From assembly GCA_026706345.1 (NCBI GenBank), contig JAPOYX010000002.1:1-42707 (forward strand): DNA of 42,707 bases, given 5' to 3'. The position numbers were made by a program, and so were the translations under genes. Of this stretch, positions 1-9,013 are shown piece after piece. This stretch comes from Gemmatimonadota bacterium. Lineage in GTDB: Bacteria > JAAXHH01. The notes under the pieces were generated by a model that searched no databases, was not told where the DNA came from, and saw nothing but the letters and a program-made list of their open reading frames with translations. The first letter of the stretch is position 1. The number at the start of each line of letters is the position of its first letter.

Positions 1-262
1 CCAGTCTTACCGGCGTACCCGATTCATTTATGAATTCAAGATCCAAGGGCAGCGGGGCGCCGATCTTCTGCTTGATGCCCACATGCTTGAGGATTTCGGG
101 CGTGGCGCTCGCGTCCAGGCCGGGACCGGCTCCGATATCCTTCATGACCGCCGGGCCGCTTTCGCCTTCCTGTCCGTATACCCCGCCAGGCGACGCAAGC
201 AGGACCGAAACCGCAATGAGCCATGCGGCGTATACGGTATATTTGTATGGTTTGCTCGCCAT
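1..262 (-). CDS. SCO1/SenC-family copper chaperone, N-terminal part (cut by window edge)
   Basis: This is the N-terminal ~87 residues of a secreted or membrane-anchored protein. It begins at the ATG at 260-262 and runs off the window at base 1. The start has a hydrophobic segment (about residues 10-27, signal-like, ending near VYGQE). It is followed by a stretch reading HVGIKQKIGAPLPLDLEF and then a segment like FINESGTPVRL. That pattern is typical of the start of the thioredoxin fold in SCO proteins, which deliver copper to the CuA site of cytochrome oxidase. The CxxxC copper site would lie beyond the edge and cannot be checked. The gene follows the preceding gene by 4 nt (TAG GACT ATG), so it is the last visible member of the alternative complex III operon. 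This position fits the usual order, with oxidase genes following. Confidence 0.72.
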   Translation of the reverse strand, partial: MASKPYKYTVYAAWLIAVSVLLASPGGVYGQEGESGPAVMKDIGAGPGLDASATPEILKHVGIKQKIGAPLPLDLEFINESGTPVRL

Positions 263-266
263 AGTC

Positions 267-692
267 CTACTGTCCTTCCCCGGTTCCCTCCGCCGAGGGC
301 AGCTTGTACCGGTCGTCGGTCGCGATCAGGTGCATGGCCCGCTCGATCGGAATCTGGACGATTTCCGCCGTCCGGATCACCCACCCGTAATTGTTCAGCT
401 TCTTCGCTTCCGCCTCCTGGAGGGCAATCAGGTCTTCCTCGGGAATGACCTGGATCCGGGGTTCGGGCGGAAGCACGTTTTCTTCGATCATTGGCGACGG
501 CGTTTCGAAGGTCATCGCGTTGTAATCTTCGATCACAATGAACATCAGCCACATCAAGACCATGGAAATGACGGCGAGCACCGTCAGGCCGATGCCGAAC
601 TTGATGACCAGGGGCACGTTGGTTTCGAATACTTCGTGTCCCCGCTCGACCGAGGCCTGGTCCACGATGCTATGGTTTTTGCCGTGATTCAT
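267..692 (-). CDS. Small single-pass membrane protein of the alternative complex III cluster
   Basis: This 141-residue protein has a cytoplasmic N-terminus, one clear membrane segment (about residues 28-52, rich in I, V, L and M) and an acidic, soluble C-terminal domain. The C-terminal part contains YGWVIRTAEIVQIPIERAMHL. From memory, short proteins with an IPIxRAM-type motif are found beside act and cox genes in several phyla, but I do not know a defined function. A GAGG Shine-Dalgarno sequence sits about 6 nt before the ATG. It lies 24 nt after actF and 4 nt before the SCO gene, so it is co-transcribed with both. An assembly or accessory role for the quinol oxidase module is inferred from context only. 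Confidence 0.75.
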   Translation of the reverse strand: MNHGKNHSIVDQASVERGHEVFETNVPLVIKFGIGLTVLAVISMVLMWLMFIVIEDYNAMTFETPSPMIEENVLPPEPRIQVIPEEDLIALQEAEAKKLNNYGWVIRTAEIVQIPIERAMHLIATDDRYKLPSAEGTGEGQ

Positions 693-716
693 GCCATCCT
701 CGTATAATACGCGTTC

Positions 717-1928
717 CTATGCCTTTGCCTTCGAGACCGATGCCTTCGCGACGGATTCCACGAGTTCCTCGAATCGCGGATCCTTCTGCGGGATCAGCGG
801 ATTCCTCTTCAGTCGATTCAGCACAAAGAAGAACCAGATGCCAAACAGCCCGAACGGGACGATCACGTCCATCACGCTGACGGCGAATCCGTCAGGGCGG
901 AAATTGGGCGCCACGTGCCAGAAGATGTCGACCAGGTGCATGACCAGGATGAACCAGGCCACGCGCACCAGTCGGCGCGGGTCCCGCTTCCGCGGTATGG
1001 ACAGGAGCAGGAAGAAGGCAATCACGAACCGGCAGAGCACCAGGACGACGGATAGGACTTCCCATCCGCCGTGAACGCGGTGCACGTACCAGGGGTTCTC
1101 TTCCGGCAGGTTCGCCGCCCAGATGATCAGGAACTGGGACAGCATCATGTAGAACCAGAGCAGCGTAAAGGCCAGCAGCAGCTTGCCCCAGTCGTGGAAC
1201 CGGTCCGCGTCGGCCAGTTCCGATATCGGTTCGTGTTTCCGGAGCCAGGTCATCATGATCACGATGAACGAAAGGGCGGCGCCTCCGGCGTTCACGATCA
1301 TCATGACCCCGTAGAGCGTCGAGAACCAGTGCGGGTCGGTGGACATGATCCAGTCGAAGGACGCGAAGGTCATGGTCAGCGCGAAAACCACGACGCCGGG
1401 TCCGCAGACGTTCCGCATCTTGTCCGTCAACCTCGGATCCCCCGAAGTATCCTGGGCCGTGGACCACTTGATCAGCAGGAAGGCAGCGGTGATCCAGATG
1501 GCGAAGTAAAACACGGTCCGCACGAGGAAGAAAGGCACGTTGAGATAGGATTCCTTGTGCTGCAGGATCGGATCGACGGCCACCACTTCGGCGTGCGTCC
1601 AGTGGTACAGGTCGTGCATGCCCAGCACGATGGGTATGAAGAGGACGAGCAGCACGGGCAGCGTACTCATGGCCGCTTCGAGCAGGCGCTGGATGACGAA
1701 GCCCCAGCGGCCGCCGATGAGGTGGTGCAGCATGGTGAAGGCCATGCACACCAGGGTGATGCCCGCGCAGATCATGTAGCCCACCAGGTAGGCCTGGTAG
1801 AACCCGGACATCTCGCCCATAGCGAAGGCGTAGAGCAGTCCGCCCAGCACCAGGATGACGCCGACGGTCAACGCCCGGGACTGAACGCTGCTGAGCTGCG
1901 AGAAAAGATTGTTGGAAATCGTTGTCAT
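717..1928 (-). CDS. actF: Alternative complex III subunit ActF (quinol:cytochrome c oxidoreductase membrane subunit)
   Basis: This 403-residue integral membrane protein has about ten hydrophobic segments. It carries the stretch FASFDWIMSTDPHWFSTLYG, characteristic of ActF. ActF is a polytopic paralogue-like partner of ActC in alternative complex III, which oxidises quinol and reduces cytochrome c or passes electrons directly to an oxidase. The open frame extends further upstream, but the ATG at 1926-1928 is chosen. It overlaps the actE stop by 4 nt (ATGA), and the residues before it are unlike the family. Neighbours on both sides are act genes in conserved order. Confidence 0.93.
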   Translation of the reverse strand: MTTISNNLFSQLSSVQSRALTVGVILVLGGLLYAFAMGEMSGFYQAYLVGYMICAGITLVCMAFTMLHHLIGGRWGFVIQRLLEAAMSTLPVLLVLFIPIVLGMHDLYHWTHAEVVAVDPILQHKESYLNVPFFLVRTVFYFAIWITAAFLLIKWSTAQDTSGDPRLTDKMRNVCGPGVVVFALTMTFASFDWIMSTDPHWFSTLYGVMMIVNAGGAALSFIVIMMTWLRKHEPISELADADRFHDWGKLLLAFTLLWFYMMLSQFLIIWAANLPEENPWYVHRVHGGWEVLSVVLVLCRFVIAFFLLLSIPRKRDPRRLVRVAWFILVMHLVDIFWHVAPNFRPDGFAVSVMDVIVPFGLFGIWFFFVLNRLKRNPLIPQKDPRFEELVESVAKASVSKAKA

Positions 1929-2533
1929 TCTTCCACTTCGACGATTTGTTGAATACGTTGCTGATCCGATTCCGGCAGTTCGGCCAAATTGGCGCCCTGG
2001 CTCATCTGCAGCGCCTTGATATAGGCGGCGATGGCCCACCGGTCGGCCGGGTCGATGCGCTCCTCGTAACTGTACATGTTGCCGAAACCGTTGGTCACCA
2101 CGTCAAAGTAGTGCCCCACCTCGACATCGAGAAGCCGCTGGCTGTGGAAGGACTCCGGCTGCTTCATGCCCCGCTGCACGATCATGCCGAGTCCGTCGCC
2201 CGTCTTGCTGTGGCACGGCGCGCAGTAGATGTCGTACCGCTCCTGCCCCCGCTTCAGCATCCCGATGGTCACCGTGTTCGGAAAAGTCGTCGCCAGCGCG
2301 CCGTCGATCTTGCCCGTGTAGAAATGCTCGTCCAGCCGCAGGTGGCCCCGGGGTATGGTCCCCTCCACCGCGGGACGCACCGACCGCCGGTCGCCGAAGA
2401 AATCGCTTTCCTCGAAGGGCTCGGCGCGCGGCTGGTCGTGCATGTCCTGCCGGCAGGCCGACGCGGCGGCCAGGCACAGGACGCACAGGAAACCGGCGTA
2501 TATGAGGGCCATGGGGCTACGCTTCAACTTCAT
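1925..2533 (-). CDS. actE: Alternative complex III subunit ActE, monoheme cytochrome c lipoprotein
   Basis: This 202-residue protein has a short hydrophobic N-terminus ending in a lipobox-like ASAC (Cys27), which would anchor it by lipid. One c-type heme motif, CAPCH (Cys104, Cys107, His108), is present. A later GNMYSY (Met153) is the likely distal heme ligand. ActE is the mobile-arm cytochrome of the complex, thought to hand electrons on to the oxidase. The gene start overlaps the end of actD by 17 nt. A second possible ATG at residue 8 (base 2512) would remove the overlap while leaving the signal. The end overlaps actF by 4 nt. Both overlaps point to coupled translation. Confidence 0.93.
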   Translation of the reverse strand: MKLKRSPMALIYAGFLCVLCLAAASACRQDMHDQPRAEPFEESDFFGDRRSVRPAVEGTIPRGHLRLDEHFYTGKIDGALATTFPNTVTIGMLKRGQERYDIYCAPCHSKTGDGLGMIVQRGMKQPESFHSQRLLDVEVGHYFDVVTNGFGNMYSYEERIDPADRWAIAAYIKALQMSQGANLAELPESDQQRIQQIVEVEE

Positions 2534-3065
2534 TCACCTCGTGCGGGTTCAACTCTTCGAGAAACTGCCGGGTCGCATCCTTTTCGAAGTACGGGTCTTC
2601 CGCCTCGATGCACAGGAAGAACCGGTCCTGCGTGGCGTACCGGAACCGCTCGATATCGAAAAGCGGATGGTTTGGCCGGGGCAGCTTGTTCATGACCATC
2701 ATGCCGATCAGCGCGGCGAAGGAAGCGAACAGGACCGTGCACTCGAACATGACCGGGATGAAGGCCGGCCAGCTGTTCAGGGGCCGGCCGCCCACGTTGA
2801 TCGGATAATGGATCACGGAGGCGAACCACTGCATGAAGAAACCCACGGCGCATCCGGTCAGCCCGCCGATCAGGATCACCAGCGCCACCTTGTTCTTGTG
2901 GAGGTGCTGGATGTCCAGCAACTCGTCGAGGGGGTAGGGCGTGTAGGTCTCGATATGATGGTACCCGGCGTCCACGGTCTTCTGCGTGGCTTCCACGATG
3001 GCTTCCTCGTTTTCAAACTCGGCCACGAGGCCGCGCAGTTCGGGCTGGGCGGGTCCGTGATTCAT
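2517..3065 (-). CDS. actD: Alternative complex III subunit ActD (DUF3341 membrane protein)
   Basis: This 182-residue protein has an N-terminal soluble part with GLVAEFENEEAIVEA and IETYTPYPLDEL. These are hallmark stretches of ActD/DUF3341. Two membrane helices follow (about residues 60-85 and 100-125) and a soluble C-terminus. In solved complexes ActD packs against ActC with two helices; it has no cofactor. Its start lies 1 nt after the actC stop and its end overlaps actE. Length and topology match the family. Confidence 0.93.
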   Translation of the reverse strand: MNHGPAQPELRGLVAEFENEEAIVEATQKTVDAGYHHIETYTPYPLDELLDIQHLHKNKVALVILIGGLTGCAVGFFMQWFASVIHYPINVGGRPLNSWPAFIPVMFECTVLFASFAALIGMMVMNKLPRPNHPLFDIERFRYATQDRFFLCIEAEDPYFEKDATRQFLEELNPHEVNEVEA

Positions 3066-3066
3066 C

Positions 3067-4461
3067 TCATGCGTCCTTCTTGTTCCGGTGCTTCGGTATG
3101 ATCATCTTCATCTCGGACATGGGGATCATGGGCAGGAACCGGATGAACAGGCACATCATGAAAAGGAAGAAACCGATGGTGCCGATGTACAGGCTCCAGT
3201 CCCAGATCGTGCCCGCGTAGTAGTCCCACGACGAAGGCATGTAGTCGTTGGCCAGGCTGGTCACGACGATGACGAATCTTTCCAGCCACATGCCGACGCC
3301 GACGATCAGGGAGACGATGAACAGCACGAGGGGGCTTCGGCGGGCGCGCTTCCACCAGAGAATCTGGATGCTGACGGCGTTGCAGAAGATCAGCGCCCAG
3401 TAAACCGGCGCGTACTGGCCGGTCATGCGGTTCCACATCATGAACCCTTCGTACGGGCTCGCGCTGTACCACGATATGAAGGCCTCCATGGCATATCCGT
3501 ATACGACGATGAAGCCCGTCGCCAGGGTCACCTTGCCCATGTTCTCCAGGTGGCGCGTCGTGATCAGTCCCTGCAGGCCGAACCAGTGCCGCACGGGGAT
3601 GGTCAGCGTCAGCACCATGGCGAATCCGGCGTAGATGGCGCCGGCCACGAAGTAGGGCGGGAACACGGTGGTGTGCCAGCCCGGGATCAGCGAGACGGCG
3701 AAGTCGAGCGAAACGATGGAGTGCACGGACAGGACCAGGGGCGTGGACAGGCCGGCCAGGATCAGGTAGGCCTTCTCGTAACGGGCCCAGTGGGAGGACG
3801 CGCCGCGCCAGCCCATGGCAAATATGCCGTAGATCCGCGCGACTACAGGATGCTTCGCCCGGTCCCGCAGGGTGCCGAGATCCGGGATCATCCCCATGTA
3901 CCAGAAGATCAGGGAAACGGTGAAGTAGGTGGATACGGCGAAGACGTCCCAGACCAGCGGCGAGCGCCACTGCGGCCACAGGGACATGGTGTTGGGCAGC
4001 GGAAGCAGCCAGTAGGCCAGCCAGGGACGGCCCACGTGGAGCAGCGGAAACATGCCGGCGCACATCACGGCGAAGATCGTCATGGCTTCCGCGAACCGGT
4101 TGATCGAGTTGCGCCAGTCCTGCCGCATCAGGTGCAGGATGGCGGAGATGAGCGTCCCGGCGTGTCCGATCCCGATCCACCAGACGAAGTTGATGATGGC
4201 GAATCCCCAGCCGACCGGCACGTTCAGCCCCCAGATGCCGGTTCCGATCAGCACCAGCCAGGTGATGGAGATGCCCAGCATGCCGACGATGGGCAGCAGG
4301 ACCGCCACGGCCAGGTACCAGCCCCAGGGCGAACCCGATCTAAGGACGATATTGGATATCTTCTGGGTGACGGTGGTGTTGTTGTACTCGGGAGCTACGA
4401 AACCGTCGCCCGTGTACTTATCGACCTTTTCTATGTCGACTGCCTGTTCCTGTTGCGACAA
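3067..4461 (-). CDS. actC: Alternative complex III subunit ActC (NrfD-like quinol-binding membrane subunit)
   Basis: This 464-residue polytopic protein has around ten transmembrane segments and belongs to the NrfD/PsrC family. It contains the family stretches [29 protein letters not shown] and [16 protein letters not shown]. ActC holds the quinol site facing the periplasmic side and passes electrons to the iron-sulfur clusters of ActB. It is the middle gene of the operon, 13 nt downstream of actB. Its N-terminal 40 residues are hydrophilic, as usual for the family. Confidence 0.95.
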   Translation of the reverse strand: MSQQEQAVDIEKVDKYTGDGFVAPEYNNTTVTQKISNIVLRSGSPWGWYLAVAVLLPIVGMLGISITWLVLIGTGIWGLNVPVGWGFAIINFVWWIGIGHAGTLISAILHLMRQDWRNSINRFAEAMTIFAVMCAGMFPLLHVGRPWLAYWLLPLPNTMSLWPQWRSPLVWDVFAVSTYFTVSLIFWYMGMIPDLGTLRDRAKHPVVARIYGIFAMGWRGASSHWARYEKAYLILAGLSTPLVLSVHSIVSLDFAVSLIPGWHTTVFPPYFVAGAIYAGFAMVLTLTIPVRHWFGLQGLITTRHLENMGKVTLATGFIVVYGYAMEAFISWYSASPYEGFMMWNRMTGQYAPVYWALIFCNAVSIQILWWKRARRSPLVLFIVSLIVGVGMWLERFVIVVTSLANDYMPSSWDYYAGTIWDWSLYIGTIGFFLFMMCLFIRFLPMIPMSEMKMIIPKHRNKKDA

Positions 4462-4474
4462 GGAGCTATTCCTC

Positions 4475-7400
4475 TCACGCCTCCAGGACCGGGTTCGGAT
4501 TGCGTATCCGACCCAGGTACGTCGTGCGCGGCTTGGTGAGCAGGTCCGTCAGCATCCCGTAGTTCAACGGGCTGGCTTTCAATCTGGAAACCTTGCTATC
4601 CTCGTCCTTCGTGTTCCCGAAGGTGATCGCCTGGGACGGGCAGGCCTGCTGGCAGGCCGTCAGGATCTCGCCGTCGGCGATGTCGCGGTCTTCCTTCTTC
4701 GCCTCGATCCGGGCGACGTTGATGCGCTGGACGCAATAGGTGCACTTCTCCATGACCCCGCGGCTGCGCACCGTCACGTCCGGGTTCCGTCCCAGCTGCA
4801 GGCTCGGCGTTTCGAAGTCGGCGTACAGGTAGAAATTGAACCGCCGGACCTTGTAGGGACAGTTGTTGGAACAGTAGCGCGTGCCGACGCAGCGGTTGTA
4901 TACCATGTCGTTCAGCCCTTCCTTGCTGTGCACGGTCGCGCCCACGGGGCAGACCAGTTCGCAGGGCGCGTTCTCGCACTGCATGCACGGCACGGGCTGG
5001 TGGAAGGTCTCCGGCGCGTCGAGGTCGCCCCGGTAGTAGCGGTCGATCCGGATCCAGTGCATCTCCCGGGCGTTGGCCACTTCTTCCTTGCCCACGACGG
5101 AGATGTTGTTCTCCGACTGGCAGGCGATGGTGCACGTATTGCAGCCGTTGCACTTGTTCAGGTCGATGACCATGCCCCAGGCGTTGGACCCGTCGTACGC
5201 GTGGTCGTCGGGATAGAGATTGCGTTCCGGATCGGGTTCCTCCCACATCTCCTGGATCACGTGGGGGTCGTCCTTGAAGGTCTCGATATCGCTCACGCGG
5301 ATCAGGTTCCGGTCGCGGGACATGCTGCCCATGCCCTCGAGCTCCATGGCGTGGTGGTCTTGCGTGCTGTAGATGTCGAAGATGTCTCCCGTGGGGTTCA
5401 CCTCCAGCCCGCCGCCGAAATCAGGACTCGTGGACGGTCGTATGGCATAGGCGTCAAACCCTGCGCCCGTGCCCAGCTGGCCCGCGCGGCGCCGGCCGTA
5501 GCCGAGATGCACCGTCACGGCGGCGTCCGGGTGGCCGGGCAGGATCCACACGGGGGCGTTCACCTTGCGGTCCCGGTAAGCCAGTTCGACCAGGTCGGTG
5601 TTTTCCACGCCCAGTCGTTTCGCCATGGAAGGACCCATCAGCGCGGCGTTGTCCCAGGTGAGCTTGGTCAGCGGCTTGGGCAGTTCCTGCAACCAGCCGT
5701 TGTTGGCGTAGTACCCGTCCCATACGGTCGGGTCCGCCCGGAATATGATCTCCGTGCCGGCTTCGGGACCGGTATCTTCGCCGATTGCCGCGGCGATGTC
5801 GCCGACCGACACGGCCTTCGGCGCCGGCGCGGAATCGCCGATAAACCCATCGTGCACCGCAGTCTGCCAGAAGGTATCGAAGGGCCGGGTTCCATTGTAC
5901 GCCCGCGCCTGCCAGTGCTCGCGGACGATGTCGTACCCTTTTTTCATGGCGTTGCCCGTCAGCGCCGCCACGATTTCGTGCGCGCTCCTGCCCCGGTACA
6001 GCGGGGCGATGAGCGGCTGGACGACGGTGATCGTGCCATCGTAGGACCGCGCGTCGCTCCAGGCTTCCAGGTCATGGGCCATCGGGAGATGCCAGTGACT
6101 CAGTTCGGCCGTCTCGTCGTGATACAGGCCGGCGTGTACGCGCATGGCCACGCTTTCCATGGCCGCGGCGAACTCGAGGTCCGCCGGCGCGTCGTAGACG
6201 GGATTGCCTCCGATCACGACCAGCAGGTCGACCTCGCCGTTCCGCATGTCGTTGACCAGTGAAGTGATCGATTCGGTCTGGTTGACCGGCGATGCTTCGA
6301 TGGACTCGGTGTAGGTGACGGTATTGCCCGTATTACCCAGCGCGTCGTTCATGGCGTGGACGAGGGCATGCACAGCGGGCGACTGGTGATCGCCCGTGAC
6401 CACGAGACAGGCGCCGGCATGGGCGCGGAGATCGTCTACCACCGCGGATATCCAGCGCTGCGTGTCCGTGTCAGCTTCGGCGCCGGCCGTGGCCGATACG
6501 GATGCGCCCAGCCCCGCGGCAATCATCCGGGCTATTCCTTCGATCTCACCCGCGCGGCGGTTGAGCAAATGATCCGCCTGCGCGCCGGTCAGTGACGGCG
6601 TGCTTTCGATGACGTACAGCCGGTTCATGTTGTCGGGATCATTCCCGTCCCTGCGAGAGGCGAAGTCCCGGGAATACCGCACTGCGCCGGGACCGTCCGA
6701 CAGGAAATCGCCGTCGAGGGAGAGTATTACGTCCGCCTTCTCGATATGACAGCGGCGGGACAGCACCTCGCCGAAGGCCAGTCGGGAACCTTCGCGGGCG
6801 TTGTCGAGGGAAATGGGGTCGTACTGGTGCCACCGGGCTCCGGGGTACCGGGCCAGCAGGGCCTCCAACTGCCCATGCAGGCTCGGCGAGGTCACGGTGC
6901 CGGTCAGTACCCGCACGCCGCCGCCTTGCTTTTCCACCTGGTTGGACAGGGCTTCGTTCAGTTCGTTCAGATACGCGTCGTAGGTGGTGATCCGGCCCCG
7001 CCTGATCACCGACTGAGACCGGTCCGGGTCATACATCGTCAGGACTGAAGCCTGCGCGAATATATCCGTCGACCCGAGGCTGGCGGGATGTTCCGGGTTG
7101 CCCTCGACCTTGGTGGGCCGGCCCATGTGGCTTTCCACCAGGATGCCGTTCGCCACCCCGTCATGGACGTAGGCCGAAGCGTAGTACAGGGGCTTGCCCG
7201 GGACGATTTCCTCCGGGGGAAGCACGTAGGGGATGATCTTCTCGGACGGCTGGCGGGTACAGGCGGTGGCGCCGGCCAGGGCGATCGAGGCGCCCATAAG
7301 CTTCAGGAACTTCCTGCGGCTGACGGGATTGGCCTTGACCTCTTCCACGTGCTGCGGGAATTCCTTTTGCATGAAAGCCTGGAACTCGTCCGTATCGGCC

Positions 7401-7495
7401 AGCTGATCCATGCTGCGCCAGTACTCGGGCGCGCCGTTCTTCCCCGCGTTCGATTCACCCGCTTCCGTGATTTTCCGCTCTAAGGTATGATTCAT
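4475..7495 (-). CDS. actB: Alternative complex III subunit ActB (molybdopterin oxidoreductase-like plus 4x FeS)
   Basis: This protein of about 1006 residues has a twin-arginine signal [10 protein letters not shown] (residues 59-68), so the catalytic part is exported folded. A large central domain resembles molybdopterin oxidoreductases, although in known ActB proteins it holds no molybdenum. A C-terminal ferredoxin-like domain carries the cysteine clusters [37 protein letters not shown] and CTYCVQ...ACQQACP, for iron-sulfur centres that carry electrons from quinol to the hemes. The reading frame extends upstream, but the ATG at 7493-7495 is chosen: it starts 26 nt after actA and gives the usual family length. 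It is fused as one polypeptide, as is normal for ActB. Confidence 0.94.
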   Translation of the reverse strand: MNHTLERKITEAGESNAGKNGAPEYWRSMDQLADTDEFQAFMQKEFPQHVEEVKANPVSRRKFLKLMGASIALAGATACTRQPSEKIIPYVLPPEEIVPGKPLYYASAYVHDGVANGILVESHMGRPTKVEGNPEHPASLGSTDIFAQASVLTMYDPDRSQSVIRRGRITTYDAYLNELNEALSNQVEKQGGGVRVLTGTVTSPSLHGQLEALLARYPGARWHQYDPISLDNAREGSRLAFGEVLSRRCHIEKADVILSLDGDFLSDGPGAVRYSRDFASRRDGNDPDNMNRLYVIESTPSLTGAQADHLLNRRAGEIEGIARMIAAGLGASVSATAGAEADTDTQRWISAVVDDLRAHAGACLVVTGDHQSPAVHALVHAMNDALGNTGNTVTYTESIEASPVNQTESITSLVNDMRNGEVDLLVVIGGNPVYDAPADLEFAAAMESVAMRVHAGLYHDETAELSHWHLPMAHDLEAWSDARSYDGTITVVQPLIAPLYRGRSAHEIVAALTGNAMKKGYDIVREHWQARAYNGTRPFDTFWQTAVHDGFIGDSAPAPKAVSVGDIAAAIGEDTGPEAGTEIIFRADPTVWDGYYANNGWLQELPKPLTKLTWDNAALMGPSMAKRLGVENTDLVELAYRDRKVNAPVWILPGHPDAAVTVHLGYGRRRAGQLGTGAGFDAYAIRPSTSPDFGGGLEVNPTGDIFDIYSTQDHHAMELEGMGSMSRDRNLIRVSDIETFKDDPHVIQEMWEEPDPERNLYPDDHAYDGSNAWGMVIDLNKCNGCNTCTIACQSENNISVVGKEEVANAREMHWIRIDRYYRGDLDAPETFHQPVPCMQCENAPCELVCPVGATVHSKEGLNDMVYNRCVGTRYCSNNCPYKVRRFNFYLYADFETPSLQLGRNPDVTVRSRGVMEKCTYCVQRINVARIEAKKEDRDIADGEILTACQQACPSQAITFGNTKDEDSKVSRLKASPLNYGMLTDLLTKPRTTYLGRIRNPNPVLEA

Positions 7496-7521
7496 AAGTC
7501 CGTTACCGTGAACCCGTTCCG

Positions 7522-8190
7522 CTACCGATGACAGATGGAACAGTCTTCCAGTTGATCCTTGTTGACCCGGTAGCCCCGGATCAGTTGCGCGCCCAGGGCC
7601 ATCTGATCGGCCGGCGGCGCGTAATCGGGCTGTGATTCGAACTTGTATACGTCCGCCCGTTCCCGAATGAAAGATTCGGGGTCCCGGTGGCACTCCAGGC
7701 ACCACATCATCTGCAGCGATTCCTCTTGCCACATCAGGGCCATCTCGTTGACGGCGCCGTGACAGGACTCGCAGCCGATACCCTTGTTTACATGAATACT
7801 ATGATTGAAATACACGTAGTCCGGCAGATCGTGCACCCGGGTCCATTCAAGCGACACCCCGGTCGCGTAACTGGTCCGCACCGGCTCGAGCATCGGCGCG
7901 TCCGTCCACACCTGCGAGTGGCAGCTCATGCATGTCTTGGTCGGCGGCAGGCCGGCGAAGGCGCTCGTTTCCACCGATGCGTGGCAGTACCGGCAATCGA
8001 TACCGAGTTGATTGACGTGATGCCTGTGACTGAAAGGAACGGGCTGGGGTCTTACCTGATGCTGCCGGGTAACGTAGGAAGTCGAACCGAGGTAGAGAAT
8101 AACGCCTAATGTGGTTGCCAGAAGCAGCGCCCCGCCGACGATACTCGCCTTGAGCCAGGTGTTCGCGGCGGGGGAGAAAATCTGTGGCAT
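7522..8190 (-). CDS. actA: Alternative complex III subunit ActA, pentaheme cytochrome c
   Basis: This 222-residue protein has an N-terminal membrane anchor (about residues 14-36) and five c-type heme motifs: CRYCH, CMSCH, CESCH, CLECH and CSICH. This matches the pentaheme ActA subunit. The hemes receive electrons from the ActB iron-sulfur chain. It is the first gene of the act operon, and a candidate promoter lies about 75-100 nt upstream. The extra histidines (SHRHHVNQLG, YFNHSIHVN) are plausible distal heme ligands. Confidence 0.95.
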   Translation of the reverse strand: MPQIFSPAANTWLKASIVGGALLLATTLGVILYLGSTSYVTRQHQVRPQPVPFSHRHHVNQLGIDCRYCHASVETSAFAGLPPTKTCMSCHSQVWTDAPMLEPVRTSYATGVSLEWTRVHDLPDYVYFNHSIHVNKGIGCESCHGAVNEMALMWQEESLQMMWCLECHRDPESFIRERADVYKFESQPDYAPPADQMALGAQLIRGYRVNKDQLEDCSICHR

Positions 8191-8260
8191 ATGAACTCGT
8201 TATGTCTCTCTATTATCCGTGCTTCACCCTTATATTCCGGATTTTCAACAACAGTCAGTG

Positions 8261-8289
8261 AGGATATACCACTCCACAAGCAAAGTCAA
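8261..8289 (-). promoter_or_regulatory. Candidate sigma70-type promoter of the act operon
   Basis: On the minus strand a TTGACT box (8284-8289) is followed by 17 nt and then TATCCT (8261-8266). The -35 box has 5 of 6 consensus bases and the -10 box 4 of 6. It lies about 70 nt upstream of the actA ATG in a locally AT-rich stretch. This is a sequence match only, and overlapping alternative -10 boxes exist. Confidence 0.45.
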
Positions 8290-8422
8290 TATAAATCGGC
8301 AAATGGAAGCGATTTTTTGACAGGCAGTCCGGCGAGGTGGATTTCCCGCAAGGCGACGTCATCACGGCGCCCTGACCAGCCGGGCGTTTTCGCCTTTCAC
8401 CGCGCTGTTTCCGGGCGTCTGA

Positions 8423-8442
8423 CGTGTCCGGATCCGGACACG
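8423..8442. promoter_or_regulatory. 20-bp perfect palindrome, candidate operator
   Basis: CGTGTCCGGATCCGGACACG reads identically on both strands over 20 bases. It ends 6 nt before the TTGACA box of the promoter for the thioredoxin reductase gene. The absence of a spacer loop and of a following T run makes a dimeric regulator site more likely than a terminator. Which regulator binds is unknown. Confidence 0.5.
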
Positions 8443-8448
8443 GACCGA

Positions 8449-8477
8449 TTGACATGGAGGACCGTTATGGATAGATT
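8449..8477 (+). promoter_or_regulatory. Candidate promoter of the ferredoxin-thioredoxin reductase gene
   Basis: TTGACA (8449-8454, full consensus) is followed by a 17-nt spacer and TAGATT (8472-8477, 4 of 6 consensus). It precedes the chosen start codon at 8550 by about 70 nt. A perfect palindrome sits directly upstream of it. Confidence 0.5.
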
Positions 8478-8549
8478 AAGGTCAGGATGACAGAGTCGGT
8501 AAACAACGAGGGAATGACCGGAGCCGGTACCCATACCAAGGAGTGGTCC

Positions 8550-8951
8550 ATGAACGAACAGCAGCCTTCAGAAAAAAGCATGCAGCGCATGGAAAAGTAC
8601 TGCGAGAAGTACTGGGAGAAGACGGGCACCTCGCCCCATCCGAACGCCGAAGTGACGGACTCGGTAGTCAAGGGCCTCGCCGCCCACGTGGACGAACTGG
8701 GCCGGCCTCTGTGTCCGTGCAATTTCTATCCGGACAAAAAGGCCGAATTGGAAAGAAGCCGCGAATGGGTCTGCGCCTGCGACGAGATGAAGATCTGGAA
8801 GTACTGCCACTGCCTCCTGTTCGTGACGCCCGAGGGACTGCCGATCACCGAATATCTCCCGGAAGACCACGAGGGCCGGCAGATGTACGGCCTGGTCACG
8901 GACCCAACGCCCGACAAGGGGCGTGAGGCGCGGCACCGCGCGCCGGCGTGA
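8550..8951 (+). CDS. Ferredoxin-thioredoxin reductase catalytic subunit family protein
   Basis: This 133-residue protein has the cysteine pattern of the FTR catalytic chain: CPC (Cys55, Cys57), CAC (Cys75, Cys77) and CHC (Cys86, Cys88). By family analogy Cys55, 75, 77 and 86 hold a [4Fe-4S] cluster, while Cys57 and Cys88 form the redox disulfide that reduces thioredoxin with electrons from ferredoxin. The start at 8550 is preceded by AAGGAG with a 6-nt gap; a longer frame from 8487 lacks such a site. An extra cysteine (Cys18) lies in the first helix. No variable subunit gene and no thioredoxin gene is adjacent. Many non-photosynthetic bacteria carry the catalytic chain alone, so its electron donor is uncertain. 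Confidence 0.85.
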   Translation: MNEQQPSEKSMQRMEKYCEKYWEKTGTSPHPNAEVTDSVVKGLAAHVDELGRPLCPCNFYPDKKAELERSREWVCACDEMKIWKYCHCLLFVTPEGLPITEYLPEDHEGRQMYGLVTDPTPDKGREARHRAPA

Positions 8952-9013
8952 CCCTGGCCGGCGTGATCCGGGTTCAGGCCCGCCACGTGGCTTACTTCAC
9001 CACAAGGTATGCG

